From Marsupella aquatica (taxonomy: Eukaryota > Marchantiophyta), in NCBI GenBank assembly GCA_973895155.1, contig OZ316893.1:13082001-13146000 (forward strand): a stretch of 64,000 nt of DNA, written 5' to 3'. The notes beneath the pieces were generated by a model. That model searched no databases. It had not been told where the DNA came from and was given only the letters and a program-made list of their open reading frames with translations. This document shows, one piece after another, positions 36,161 through 48,446 of this stretch (positions within the stretch are counted from its first letter, which is position 1; each line of letters opens with the position of its first letter). The translations under genes were made by a program, and so were the position numbers.

Positions 36161-36169
36161 CCAGAGACA

Positions 36170-36228
36170 TCATTACCCTATATTTAATGTCCCCCTAAGA
36201 ACACTTGGCTAGTAACCCATACCAAACC
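36170..36228. repeat. Right member of the 59-bp direct repeat pair
   Basis: Near-identical to 34908-34966. It begins directly after the target duplication of the C-rich element. Confidence 0.85.
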
Positions 36229-37366
36229 GTCATTACCCTCTACTAAATGCCCCCTATAAACAGCACCGGACGTCCGGACTGTATACGAAATTTCTTGCAC
36301 TTATAGCAGGACCAAGGTTGCAGTTATCGAGGTCTCAATGTGCTCCGACTGATTGACCCGAGCTTTCCAGAACTCTCACTTGAAGCGCAAGCCAAAAGCA
36401 CTGGAGCTTGAGCTTTGTGTGGGACCACGAGGAAATCGTCTGCTTCGTGAGAAGTGCCCCCCATGCGATTCGGTTCTAGACTCCTCCCGGCCATCTCAAG
36501 CTGGCTCGTCTGCCTCTGGCGGAGAAGTGGAGCCTGAATTTCGGTGCCCTGCCTACGGACGAAGAAAGTCGTGAAGCAAAAGGCTTCCTCCATGTCGTTG
36601 CAGTTTCCTTGCCCAGCCTCCAATTGACGGAGAGGAGGAGGATCCTTGTACGCGGATGAAGAAAGGGTTGAAAGAAGGTTTGAAAGCATTCCTTTGGACC
36701 GCACAGAAGCGAGGATGAGGCCTTTCTCCTATTCGCGGCGAATGCAGAGCGTGCGAGCGAACAGCCGATCGGAATTCAATTCTTATTTCAGTCTTCGTCC
36801 AAATACTTGCGAACGATTCCTTGATTGAACCTCGCGCGGAATTCGGGACGAGGCGACATCTGAAATGCAGGCAATTGGGCAGAGTATAGCGGAGCTGAGC
36901 AGAGGAGGTGTGAGTTCTGTGAAAGCTCCGCGATTAGGTCACGGAGAGGTGAGGTGGGGCGTTTCCTGGTTGTGAACGCTGAGAGTACAGTGCGAGTGGG
37001 AGCAGGGGAAGAGGTTCACATAATCGTAGGTAGACGAGCTTTGCTGGGCCAAACTGGAAAAAATCACTTGGCTGGGTCGTTGTTGGCTTGTTTGTGTTTG
37101 TGAAATGCAGCAGACAGTTCTGTGAACGAACTGAGTTCGAGCTTTCGGGAGCAGGGGAGGGAAAACTATATCATACTTTACCAGACCATGATGCTCGTTC
37201 TGTGAGAATTGCAGTGCGAGGTTGCAGCTTTTTTTTTCCTCTAAATCGATTAATGGATTTGTTTCTTTGAACCTTGGTGAAGAAATGGTGGACAAGAAAT
37301 TGGAAGCAGACAGAATTAACTCCTGAACTTGCTAAGGTGTAATATCTGCGCTACTCCAGTGTGCTA
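36229..37366. other. Intergenic and probable 5' region of the next gene
   Basis: Short ORFs on both strands without motifs. A region near 36.9-37.3 kb contains the upstream sequence of the short gene at 37367. No clear promoter element was found. Confidence 0.4.
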
Positions 37367-38460
37367 ATGCTCACAGAGGACGCCTCTCCGATCCGACGTG
37401 ACATGTCAGACTTGCAGTTGGAGCCTCCGTTACAGCCCGTGCCGTCGCTGTTAAATCTCTCCATAGACAAAGTAGCTGCGAACATCGACAGACTCGTTAC
37501 GCTCAAGGGCGTACCTGATCACATCGTGGCAGTTCTCTTCGAGGTACTGGTCCAATGTTTGCTGCTGGGGACCTTCTAATCCTGCTTGTATGTGTCTTTC
37601 TGGTGTGAATCGGGTGTCATGCACTAGGACTTACCCTAGCGTCCAGTTCGGTCCTTAGACTTTTATGGGCTCCACAAGGGTTGCAGTACGTCCTGTTCAT
37701 TATGAATCTTGTAGGATCGCTGTTATGTGGATGTATAGCATTTGTTGGGAATCAGTTTCTGTGACTCCAAAATTCAGAAGTCCCTACTCCTCACCCAGTA
37801 AAGTTGGTCTTCGAAACATGGTTTCTGGTCGATAGCGATGAGACTAATGCATATGGGGTTGATATTCGTTTATTTATTTCTATGCATTATGTACCTCTCT
37901 AGAACAATGAAGGGTCTTCTGCTGAGGTTGGCATCCATGTTACCGTTCTTCTTCATGCTCTCACGTGTGCGATTTCTCTTTTTGAGAAATTAAGGACCGA
38001 CTGAATCATTAGTATTCAACTCGGAATTAAGTCTGTTCATGTAATATGGAAGGAGACTAACGTCGAGCGTGGGTTGCAGAAAACACTTGAAGCAAGCAAA
38101 CTGAACGATGCTATTTTGAAGATGTTTCTCGCAACCGGCAACAATTGGGTGCGAAAAAGAGTCAGGGACCTTGGCATAAGGCCAGCGCAGCGACCCGTGC
38201 TGCCAACGAGTTAGTTGCTTTATGTCCCTGGTGCCGGGGTATTGTGTTGTGTGTGCACTGATGAATTGTCTGATAGGTTACTAGTCTTCCCTTGTCTTAC
38301 TCATGTTGTGTCTTTGTATGGATGGTGCAGCATGTTCAGGAAAAATACTTTGAACCTGATCTACCATACCTGGGTATGTTCTGGAGATCGAGCAAGTCAT
38401 GAGGATATTGTCTTTACAGGGAAGGGGCTCCAAACATTCCCATGTTGTTCATGTAAATAG
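37367..38460 (+). CDS. Short helical protein of unknown function, 4 exons
   Basis: Exons 37367-37543, 38080-38196, 38331-38373 and 38420-38460 join in frame with GT-AG borders to 125 residues. The start is ATG 37367, with a second in-frame ATG at 37403 that also fits. The first two exons look real: SLLNLSIDKVAANIDRLVTL, then GVPDHIVAVLFEKTLEASK and LNDAILKMFLATGN. This is an amphipathic helical stretch reminiscent of the region before the repeats in some plant leucine-rich-repeat (RNI-like) proteins. No leucine-rich repeats follow, so it may be a truncated relative or a separate small protein. Exon 3 (HVQEKYFEPDLPYLG) is plausible; exon 4 is the weakest. Confidence 0.45.
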
Positions 38461-40837
38461 TTATCGATTCATTATACATCCTAGACCATCAATCCAAGGT
38501 AGCTCTTCCTTCATTTATGAGAGTAGAATCTCTGTTATTTAGGTGTCGTGATGAAGATTCCATGTAAAGGTGCTGTATGCGGCTTATTAAATCGCTTTTC
38601 CGGATGATGTGACGGGAAGACTTGAAGAGCTTTAGCTGCCAACTTTGGCACGGATGTGGATCAGCCGGACAAAGTCAAATTTTGAAGGCTTGAAATTTTA
38701 TTCGTAAGAGAAACTGAGACCATCAGAATAGGTATAGAAAGTGAAGGGAAATTCTGGATGGAACGTATGATATGCGGCATCCTCAACGAAGGGGTCTTGT
38801 CAAGCCGGCCACTTTGTCTTATTGCATAATCAAATTTCATAACGATAGAATGGCCTAGCTTGAGAGATGCTAGCCATCAACTTAGATGAAGCATTTTAGG
38901 AGAGACGCAAGCTGCAAAAGGTTTTAGGGTAGTCAGGAGGCTTGTGAGAGCTTCTTACCCTCCCGTATCCAGGGGTGCAAAACCAATTTAGTCACATCCA
39001 TCACCTCACAAGGCTTTCATTTTTGCTCAGCCACAATTGGAAAGGCAATTAATGCGGGGCACTTCTAAGAATTGATGGACCGTCATTTGATCCTGATCTC
39101 GTCAGATACGAACGATAAATCGTTCATGGATGGAACCCGTGATGATAGGGAAACCCTCTACGAATAAGCTTCTTCAATTTCTGTTCGAAAGGATTAGGAT
39201 CTTCTACAATGGATTTTTCTAAACTCGGGTACAGCGCCATTGAATATAAGAAAGTTATAAGCTTTAAATGGATGTAAGGGCTTTAGTGATAAAACAATCT
39301 TCTTTTCTCCCTTGCCCCATAAATGTCACTTGTTCCCTAAGTTCACTATACTTACCTTCTAATCAGGGATCTCATCTATTGGAGAGAGAGAACGGTGGGT
39401 AAATACAATGAGGGTTTAGGGGCTATCAGGGTACTCCGTTTACTGAGTGCATGTCTCTGGATTGCTTTTTAAGAATTGGAAACGACATTGTCCAGCAGTC
39501 TCTTTAGTCTCTTTAGCTTTCTCAATTGAACCAGTGAGATTGACACAGCTGGTGTTGCACTCATCTATTCCTCCCACCACCATCTGTGTGAAGTGTCCTG
39601 TTCGTAGTAACAGGCCGCCCTGTGAACTACCATGATGCTCACGGTTTGCATCTATTCTGTGGTGGAAGCATTTCACGCCTTGGAGGCAGGTCGTCTCTAG
39701 CAACTACCACCACTGTTTGAAGATCTATCCTTGTCATGGAAGAATGTCGAGCCCTTCGGGAATAGTGGGACTCCTTCGACTTACAGTCCGTATTGTTCGA
39801 TGAATACTTTTTTTCACGTGCAGTGGATGAACCTGCTTATACAGATACAGCTAACAGCTGCTGAAAATGGAGAGACAGAATGGCTTCTGTTAAAAAATGT
39901 GTACTGTTTTCTTCCTTGCTCTTCAACTAATTTATGCTCAGTCCCGAAATTTATCCAACTTTACTCTGGGCGACGACCGTCTGTTGCAGAGGTTTGTACT
40001 ATCTTTCCCTGTGAACGATGGCATTGCTTCCAATTTTGGGGGTTAGCAGATTCACAGACTTAAACCCTGGCATCCAAAGGGTCCACAATGAGGATATTTG
40101 CTGCCGTGCGCTAGTCTAGATTGACAAGGTGCTGTTATTAAAATTGGTTTAAACTATATTTTTTCCAGCTACATCCTTCACGAAGAATCCAACTCAAAGC
40201 TGAATTGCGATTTCCAATTTCTCTGTCTTTCGGTGTGCTGACTGTGGGGCAGTTTGCTTTATGATCTAGAGTACCTTCGTCCAACGTCGATTTAGAGACG
40301 GGTCCAGCAGTGCACCCTTCGATAGAAAATGACTATAGAAGCTCTAGGGTCGTTCCAATTCTTCTCACAATAAACTTGAGAATGGAAGCAGCAAGTCGAG
40401 ATTGCTGGAGGACTGCAGTGATTCTACATCATGAGATAATATGAATGTCTAAAGATGTCTTACCAAAAGTTACAAAATCATCGAGTGTGTTTATTTTCGT
40501 TTTTTTAAATGAGCCTTCAGTACGCCAATCCTTTTTGATCTATTGTAACCTTAAGGGCTATTTTGGTCATTTGTCAGTTTTTTTCTCTTTCTTGTCTAAA
40601 AGTAAATTAAAGAAAGACAACTTTGTGACCAATAGCCACCGCGGCAATGGACCAGTGGGGGCACGAAGAGGACACAAACCAGGGGGCAAAGGCTCATGGC
40701 CATGAACTGCTGAAGCAATGGGAGAAACCCGCCCAGGGCCCCAGGTGACCAACTAAAATCCTTGCATTGGGCCAAGAGTGAATCAAGTTCAGCCCTTTAC
40801 ACCCAGGCATGAAATGAGCCCAGTAACGAAGGGTCTC
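38461..40837. other. Intergenic, no gene recognised
   Basis: ORFs up to 110 codons lack motifs and splice support. Confidence 0.4.
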
Positions 40838-40950
40838 GGTAACTGCACATCAAAATATGATACATATGGTGTACGATATCACTCCACACCATGATAATCT
40901 AAATCAATGAGTGCACACCGTATATTACTACATTTTGATGTGTGATTACC
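40838..40950. mobile_element. 113-bp MITE with inverted ends
   Basis: The left end GGTAACTGCACATCAAAAT and the complement of the right end, GGTAATCACACATCAAAAT, match at 16 of 19 positions. The interior contains TCTAAATCAATGAGTGCACA, shared with the element at 6513-6739. No coding capacity. No convincing target duplication flanks it. Confidence 0.75.
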
Positions 40951-41513
40951 AGCAGGGAGTAATTTACTAACCCGAGTGATGGGGAGAGAGACCCCAGCAC
41001 CTCCCATTGTGGGAACACAATTTATTATAGCAAGGAGACCAATGCCAGCAAAAGTAGTTCGAATAGATATCCATGCAAGACTCTCTATCAGTGACGGTGT
41101 GTGTGTGTAATCAGACAGTGAGGGTCCTGTCATGTTGGCCACAGTGAAATGGTGCACCGCTGCAAGCCTACAATCAATCCAAGGCCTTTTTTCAAAGTGA
41201 TGCCAACACTAAAGGTCTGCAAGCAACCATCACCAATGCTAATAGAGGTGCTACTATGTCCCATTTTGGTCATTTGTGTTATAGATTCTATCTTCCTAAT
41301 AATGTTGTATACAATATTCTGAACTTGACTTAGATTCCCTGGTATTTTGACCAATAATAGTTCTTGGATATAGAGGTTGCTACCGAGACAAGTCAATAAT
41401 CTACTAGTCTCCAACCCATGAAAATATTGACCATTCAGTAGAACAACAATCATGATAACTCCCTTCAAAGTGGTAGTTACATGACAAATCGGATCCACTA
41501 CGGCACTAGACAC
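40951..41513 (-). other. Doubtful minus-strand ORF pair, possibly a frameshifted relic
   Basis: A 127-codon frame (41130-41513) is followed, in another frame overlapping by about 27 bp, by a 92-codon frame (40879-41157) whose tail runs into the MITE. Both have mixed, protein-like composition (for example ASLIESLAWISIR-type helices with Gly/Ile-rich segments), but I recognise no family. A decayed gene interrupted by a frameshift is possible; chance is also possible. Confidence 0.2.
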
Positions 41514-43158
41514 TACGGGGCTATAAAATTAACTTGTGACCTTGAATGTAACTCATACTTGAAGGTGCCCAAATCATTACACGATAGCAAGCCTATGGCC
41601 CACTATACCAATGACGGAATTAACCCCCAAATCTTTGAAATAGACCATGTGTACTGTCTAACCTAACTTATAACCTTGAGTAAACTCACCATTCACAACC
41701 CCTATTACACTCACAAAACTAGCATATTTGAGAGGAGTTATAAACTTTAGTGGGATCTTGGTCCAAAATCTTTTGTTTGGAAAGGATTCTTAAGCTTGTA
41801 TGACATCTATGGAAGTGTGCATTTTGATTGGGATCAGGCAGAGAGCATTTTGGGATCCCATCTGAGCTTAAAAGTTTGAATGAGGATGCCTTGCAAGCTT
41901 ATGACATTATTTACAAAGACTATTCATAATCATCGTATCAGCCATTATCCCCATTGTGATTGCATGCAGGTGGGTTTCCTGGCAACAACTCGGGGCAACA
42001 AACCTCACAAATATTTCTGCCTGAATTTGTTTGGGCCTTTCCCAGGTTTTGCCGAACAAAGGAAACAACCAAAGATTATTCAGTAACAGAAAAAAACAAT
42101 ATTAACCACCAAGATCTTCCTGGCAGGTATTTTCAAGAAGTCTTATTAGATAATTATCTGGGTTTTATTATTTACTAGATTGCCATCTTCTTCTGTCATT
42201 CAAGTATTGTGGCTTGCCATCTCTTTAAGACTAATTACTGCAAGGCCATTTTTCATCATGGCTTAAATGAATTAAACCTGGTTGTTTGTTGTGACAATCC
42301 CAGGTAATTATGTAAGATGTCCTTGTTAGGAATTGACTCTAGTTTTTAACTGGAGTTGGTTTGACCTTACTCCCGGACCTTACGAGGGTTGGTTTGCTAA
42401 CCAATGATTAGTTAAAGATGAGATTCCCTTAGTCCCACACATCTAAGTTTCCTTGGAGGGGTATAGGCTGGATGAACTGAAGGGCAGTCGCTTCCTCATT
42501 CTTCACATGTATTCTCTCACCCTACAGATGTTGCTAGAGTTTCTCCATCATGGTGTCACTATGGTTTAGTGTGAGATTTGAGCGCACTCTCATATTGTGC
42601 ATTCTTGCTGCCTAGTCTGATCCATCCAATTTCTTACCGTTCTGTGGAAGGACACCGTACTGGAATTGCAAAGTGTGAAGAACGACGTTGATTTAACTCC
42701 GATTAAACCCCATATTGCAAGTTCTGTGATAATTGACGGAATAGGGCTAAACTTGCCAGAAAGGAAGTTAATATTTATTAATATTAAGATACATTTTTTT
42801 GGTTTCCTCAACAAGGTTTTCTAAGTAGGTTCGAATCCTGTCTCTCCCAAGTTTACTTCGTCTCTGACAAATGGAAGCAAAGTACAAGCACTTACAGAAG
42901 GGAGACTACTTTTCTAGCAAAGTATAGGATGTGTTAACCAACAACCCTATCTGGAAATAACTATTAGTGGATTTGGTATTGTCACTGCACAGCTTGCTAA
43001 CTCAGGCACTCCTAAGAAATAAGTAACTTTCAAACAAAGTTTTGGGTTGAGGACACAAGGTAAGTTGACTTGAACAATGAGAAAAAAAAGGTTGAATGTA
43101 AGTCTTGATATTCCACCAAAAAAGGTGGCTATGTAGAAAAACCCAGAATTAGGTATAT
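41514..43158. other. Intergenic; possible LTR remnant near 42.3-42.6 kb
   Basis: No gene is recognised. TGTTAGGAATTGACTC at about 42325, followed by AGTCCCACACATCTAAG and a pyrimidine-rich TATTCTCTCACC stretch, has the look of a retrotransposon LTR. No second copy, primer site or coding region was found. Confidence 0.3.
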
Positions 43159-43964
43159 GCTACACCGTTCTAACACTTTGCTATTTTAACTTATTGAAAA
43201 TTATGTAAAAATGATCTTATCATATCATATTTGAGTTTATTAAAGTAATCATTTGAATTAAAGTATAGAAATGAATTTATTGTGAAGAAATATAGGCGCA
43301 TCAATCTCGGACAGCGTGCGTCGTACAAGCCATAGAATTTATAAATTTAAGTAATGTAAGTAATAAATATCATGTCAGAAGCCTAATGTGCAGCACAACT
43401 ACTGCAGCATAGTGGTGGTGGCCTTGTGTGGGATCTGGTGGGTTGGGGGTTCAAGCCCTGCAAGTAACAATTATTTTACATCAAGATTATTTTGAAGGGC
43501 AAAATTATATAAGAATTGTGGAAAGGAGGACAAGTGCAAAAAAGAAAAACAAAGGATTTTGAAATAACAAAAACATATAGGGGGTCTGAGATAAATTCAA
43601 AACTGATGGAATAACAAAGAAGACAGTCCTCATAGGCCAAATTAAAATTAAAATAATGACAAAACAAAAATGAACTAGGAAGACTGAAACAAAAATTGTT
43701 ACTTGTAGGACTCGAATCCCCAACACCAGATCCCACACAAGGCCACCACCACTGTGCTACAATGGTTATGCGCTGCACATTAGGGTTCTGACATGATATT
43801 TATTAAGCTGTCCGAGATTGATGTGCCTCTATTTCTTCACAATAAATTCATTTATGTACTTTAATTCAAATGATTTACTTTAATAAACTCAAATACTATA
43901 TGATAAGATAATTTTTATATCATTTTCAGTCAGTTAAAATAACAAAGTGTTAGAATGGTGTAGC
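43159..43964. repeat. Long inverted repeat with tRNA-like Pol III boxes in both arms
   Basis: The left arm 43159-43473 and right arm 43694-43964 are inverted copies separated by about 220 bp. Outer ends are GCTACACCGTTCTAACAC and its complement; shared internal markers include TCAATCTCGGACAGC and GTGTGGGATCTGGTG. The left arm has an extra ~45 bp near 43315-43360. Each arm has an A-box-like site (CAGCATAGTGG at 43405-43415 +; TAGCACAGTGG at 43749-43759 -) and a B-box-like site (GGGGTTCAAGCCC at 43446-43458 +; GGGGATTCGAGTCC at 43709-43722 -) at tRNA-like spacing. It is either a foldback element or two inverted SINE-like copies. Confidence 0.8.
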
Positions 43965-45283
43965 TATAATGTAAAAATCTCGAGAATATGGTGGGAATGT
44001 AGTAAAACCCAGAATTATGTATATATATGTATATGGAACCCTGAATTATGTATATGTATGTATATGGAAGCCTGACAAAAGCACTAACAAACAACCTCCA
44101 GGAGAGTCGCACTTGAGCTTAAATAATTCTTTTGGCTGTAAACAGTCCAGGCAGTGTGTTCCAAACAGTGGGCTCGAGGCCTGTCTGTAGACGAGAGAAT
44201 TTGGGTCCAGTAGTAGATTCTCTCCCACAGACGGTAGCGATCCTGTTGATGAGGAGCATAATGAAGAACATGACGTAGCTTACGCTCTGCTCATGTGATG
44301 CTCCTCGAATCACGAGTCTGTTGATTTCCAAACTCTTTAGCGAACTCCAATCAGTACTGTCCTTCCTTCAAAAGAATGTTATCACTGCTTTCATTGTCAG
44401 TGAGTAGTCAGTGAGGGAGACAGTCATCCAGGATTTGCACGGGGAGCTCGTCCACGATCCGATCGTGTCCTCGACATGATTTGAATACACCAGGTAGCCT
44501 GACGGTCCTGAAGAAGGTCGACCTATGGATCCTCTTCAGCTAAGCTCCCTTTTTGTATGAAAATAGAGAAAAATCCCCAAAAGGAGAATTGCATGCTGTC
44601 CACTGTAGTGCAGACTGTAGTCCAACCGAATCCAGTCCAATCGAGTCTCGTCCACCAGGGCAGGGATTTACTGCCCCACAACTGGGCTGTCCTTCTCTGT
44701 CTTCGTCATTGAATGCTCAGCCAAGCGTAGCTACTAGCCTTCTTCCTCCAATCATCCCTTTGGAAAGGTCCGTCCGAGCCAACGAGCGAAGGGCAAAACC
44801 TTCACTGGGGCTGAAATCAGAGCTACACAGGGCGGTGGAGCAATTTCCCTTACTCACTGAGAAGAGAATGCTTTTGGAATTTGGGTTGTGACTCTCATAT
44901 GTGCATGTCCGGCAGGTGGGGATCGGTTGGAGGCTGTAGCTAGAGGACGGTTCATTGGAGATTGTCGAGGAGTAGATTTTGGTGTTAGGTTGTACGTTGT
45001 GGCAATTTGTGTCTCACAGGAAAGATTGTAGGCTAGGTGCATGGCAGTCTCATTGGGAGTTGTTGGGAGTTGTTACTGCCACGAGGAGTCGTGAATTTGG
45101 ATTGAGGGCCGTTGCGGGCGACATGGATAGATGGGAGTGCAGCATACTGAGAACCCGGCTTTAGTGTGGTCTTCGTTGAGATTTGAGCTGTTGTACGCCC
45201 TATAGATCTCCTTTATTATTTGGAGGGTTTTGTCTTGGCACGCCCCATACATTTTGTCTGTCGTTGGAGGTTGGTCTTTTGGA
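43965..45283. other. Intergenic and upstream region of the dehydrogenase gene
   Basis: A TATATATGTATATGG microsatellite repeats near 44020-44070. The rest shows short ORFs without motifs. Confidence 0.4.
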
Positions 45284-46638
45284 ATGAGGTGTCTCGGAAT
45301 GGCGAGGTTGTTGAGAAGGGGCGGGGGTCCATCTCCCTCATTGAACAGAATTATTAGGAGGACTTGTGGGACTGATTCACATGAGGGCCTTAGCCCCGAG
45401 GAGGGGAGGGAGTATGGCGACGGTGAAAGAATCGAATATGGACGGCTTAGAGGCAAAACAGCCCTCATCACGGGTGCTGGAAGTGGAATTGGAAGACAGG
45501 CAGCTCTGTTGTTTGCGCACGAAGGAGCTAATGTTGCGGTCGCTGATAGTAACTACGCGGCTGCTGCTCGCACTGTTGACGCCGTTAAGGTAAGTGATGC
45601 TCTGTTTTGGATTGGTTCCCAGCTAAGTTTATGATTTTTTGCTGAGAATTCGGTCTCTATGTTCACTCCTCGTTCCATCCCAGCAGTCACTGTAAAAGCC
45701 CGCAAGGTGTCGTGCCTATATCTCTATCAGATCCTTGGGGGTAGGTATGCCTGTCTTTTGAACGAGGGCTTTTCATTCATTTAGATAACTTTTTCTTTCA
45801 GTGGTGGATTGAGATGCTTTTGTAGGGATATGGTTATCACGAAAGAAAGATATCGTTATGGTCTTAACTGAAGTTCTTATAACTTGTACCAGCTCCTCCT
45901 AAATTTTTCTAAGCAATAGCGAAGATTGCGTTTTCTTGTACAGATCCTGATATCAATTCGCGCTGTTTGATGGATGGATGGATGGATGGATGGATGGATG
46001 GGAGTGACTTGCAGGAGTTCGGAGGGAATGGGGTTGCCGTGGGCGTAGATGTCGCTGTTGCAGCGGAGGTGCAAGCAATGGTGGACAAGGTGGAAAAGAA
46101 GTTCGGGGGTTTGCACATTATCTTCAACAATGCAGGTATCATGCACGATTCGGACGATGACGTGACAAACACTCCTGACGAGGTCATTGACAAGACCTTT
46201 AACGTAAATGTTAAAGGTGTCATGTATGGCTGTCGGTATGGAATTCCTGCCATCAAGAGGTCAGGGGGAGGCTCAATTGTGAATACTGCATCATTTGTTG
46301 CCCTCATGGGTGCGGCAACTCCCCAAGTTGCTTATACTGCCAGCAAAGGGGCTGTTCTTGCTCTCACACGCGAGCTGGCCGTCATTCATGCGAGATCTGG
46401 TATTCGAGTCAATGCCCTCTGCCCTGGGCCACTGAGGACAGAGCTCCTGATGAAGTTCTTAGATACCGAAGAGAAGAAACAAAGGCGATTGGTTCATATT
46501 CCAATGGGTCGATTTGGTGAGGCCGCCGAAATGGCCAAAGCTGCACTCTTTTTGGCCTCCGACGATAGTTCCTTCATGACTGGAGCCAGTCTTGTGGTGG
46601 ATGGGGGTATTACTTCTGCTTACGTCACTCCTGAATGA
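45284..46638 (+). CDS. Short-chain dehydrogenase/reductase (classical SDR), 2 exons
   Basis: Exons 45284-45589 and 46015-46638 join in phase to 309 residues. The cofactor site is TGAGSGIG (63-70), the structural motif NNAG (140-143), the catalytic serine about S195, and YTASK gives Y209 and K213. The end SFMTGASLVVDGG is typical of classical NAD(P)-dependent SDRs. The substrate cannot be told; plant relatives include ABA2-like and tropinone-reductase-like enzymes. The N-terminal 50 residues are Arg-rich with few acids at first (MARLLRRGGGPSPSLNRIIRR), suggesting a mitochondrial presequence. ATG 45299 is an alternative start. The intron ends right after a (GGAT)n run. Confidence 0.92.
45969..46001. 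repeat. (GGAT)n microsatellite in the SDR intron
   Basis: Eight GATG units lie 14 bp before the exon-2 boundary, where a polypyrimidine tract would normally sit. Confidence 0.95.
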
Positions 46639-48446
46639 GCTCCACCACACGCCGGACTAATGGAAAATCGAGACACCAACCTGGATGGCAACCACTACGC
46701 AAGCAGTGGGGTGAATTGTGTACCTTACTGGAAGGGAAATCGTTTTCTTCTTGTCCCCAGGAGTTTTTTCTCTCCCTACAAACCAGAGTGGGTGGGGGAA
46801 CGGATGTGATGAGTAGTGATTACAGATGCATTTTGTACATACTGTCAGAAAGAGGAAATAGTTGGTAATAGTCAGCTTGGAAGTCCGAGTACTTTTAAGT
46901 GGATGTAGCAATCTGCCTGGTCCGATTTTTCATCTGAGTATACTGAAAAATGGGCATCATTGTGAATTGTGTGAGCATCTTGAGAAACTTTTCAATTTAT
47001 GTTTCGACAATTTCATTTGTGCTCAGGAAATTGGGCATAGAGGACTCTTTGGCCTCCTGCTCTGCAGGCATCATGGTGGTAACAAAGTAATCGAATTGCC
47101 AGTCGTGCATTTAATTCATTTTATATTATGAGAATGTTTGTGCCATGTCTGGAGAGAAAAGTTTGTTATCAGGATGGATCTTCTTTCGCCTTATTTCGAA
47201 GGCTATTGGGTATTATCACAGATCGATCTGATTTGTGTCTTGAGTCTGCGGTTCAAACTACCACCCCATAAATAAGTGGGTGGTTCAGGCAATCCTGAAG
47301 TCCGCTTGACATCCAAGCTCGTGAAGTGATAGTGCTGGCTTATGGATCCTGATAGCGAGTTCTTAATGGTGAATACGACAGTTGTCATCTGGATTATTCA
47401 GTAGCTCAAGGCATGACTGTTGCTGTGAGAACTCTGCCGGGAGGGAGTCAATTCAGTGTCTCAGGCTGGTCTTTTTGAACGATGCAGAAGTGAACAATGA
47501 GAATCCTTTCGTGAGGCTCTTGACATAGTCATTCAAACGTCACCTTTGATGGGGCCACTGAGTCGTCTGTGTCTGCATCCCTGTTAGCGAGTACAGAAAG
47601 CAGTTTTTGCCGCTGAGTCTGAGAAGTTCAAGCTATTGTCAGGGGACTGACTCAATTGTGCATACGCTAACCTGCGATAGTTCGCAAAGTACTTCCTTGA
47701 ATTGAGCTCCCTAACATCGTTGTGTTTGCTTCACAATAGGATGCAAAGTTAGCAGAAAATGAAAACTCGGATAAAGATCAAGAAATACAGTACTTGCTGA
47801 TCGCTTTCAAGATTAATTGACAATCAGTGAACAAGAATCTTGCTTTGCCCTCGCAATTCGAAATATAAATATTGAAGAACATCTAATTCTACCATTCGTT
47901 CCCAGCTTCAGAGGCAGGAAACGAGAGTAATTCAATCATAACCTATAAAGCCCCATGAAACCGCCCTTGGCATTCTTCTGTTTTCTGTAGCACACAGTTG
48001 CCATAAGTCATAGGTTGTCAACATGGAATCGCTCCTCCCCAGATGCTTCCAAAGTGGGATCCACTCCAATTATAGAGAGTTGATTTTCCAAGGAAGAACC
48101 CACCGCTCGTCCTCAAAAGCCACAGGATAGGCGTGATGGGGGAACCGGATACAGCAGCTTCTCAAGTTCAAGGCTGGACTATCCCGTCAACTTAGTTCTG
48201 GCCCTGCCCAGATTGTGAACTTAAGTAATTTAGTAGTACTTGTGACCAACTCTATAAATATCTCTGAAAGCGCAGGACATGGCTCATGTCAAAATTCATT
48301 GACATGGCTCGTGTTGCTCAGTATTTCAATGGTCGGAAGCGTGTGTGACCGATTGGTGAATTACAGTATCATTCAAGAGTAGTATCTTCTCATCGAATTT
48401 AGAATGCTCTGGCCGCATTTACAAACGCATAGACAGAAAGACAATT
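46639..48446. other. Intergenic, no gene recognised
   Basis: This should contain the 3' UTRs of the two converging genes (SDR + and RRM protein -). No other signal was seen. Confidence 0.45.

Noticed and set aside
35568-36173. ORFs of 116-201 codons on both strands in the C-rich block
   Set aside because: Repeated CCC/GGG-rich units lack stop codons in several frames; the products are Pro- or Gly/Arg-rich strings inside a transposon.
42830-42860. GGTTCGAATCCTGTCTCTCC as the 3' part of a tRNA gene
   Set aside because: No D arm, anticodon arm or acceptor partner lies upstream; only a B-box-like match.
37367-46638. A metabolic gene cluster linking the small gene, the SDR and neighbours
   Set aside because: Gaps of several kilobases, unrelated predicted functions and no shared regulatory motif.
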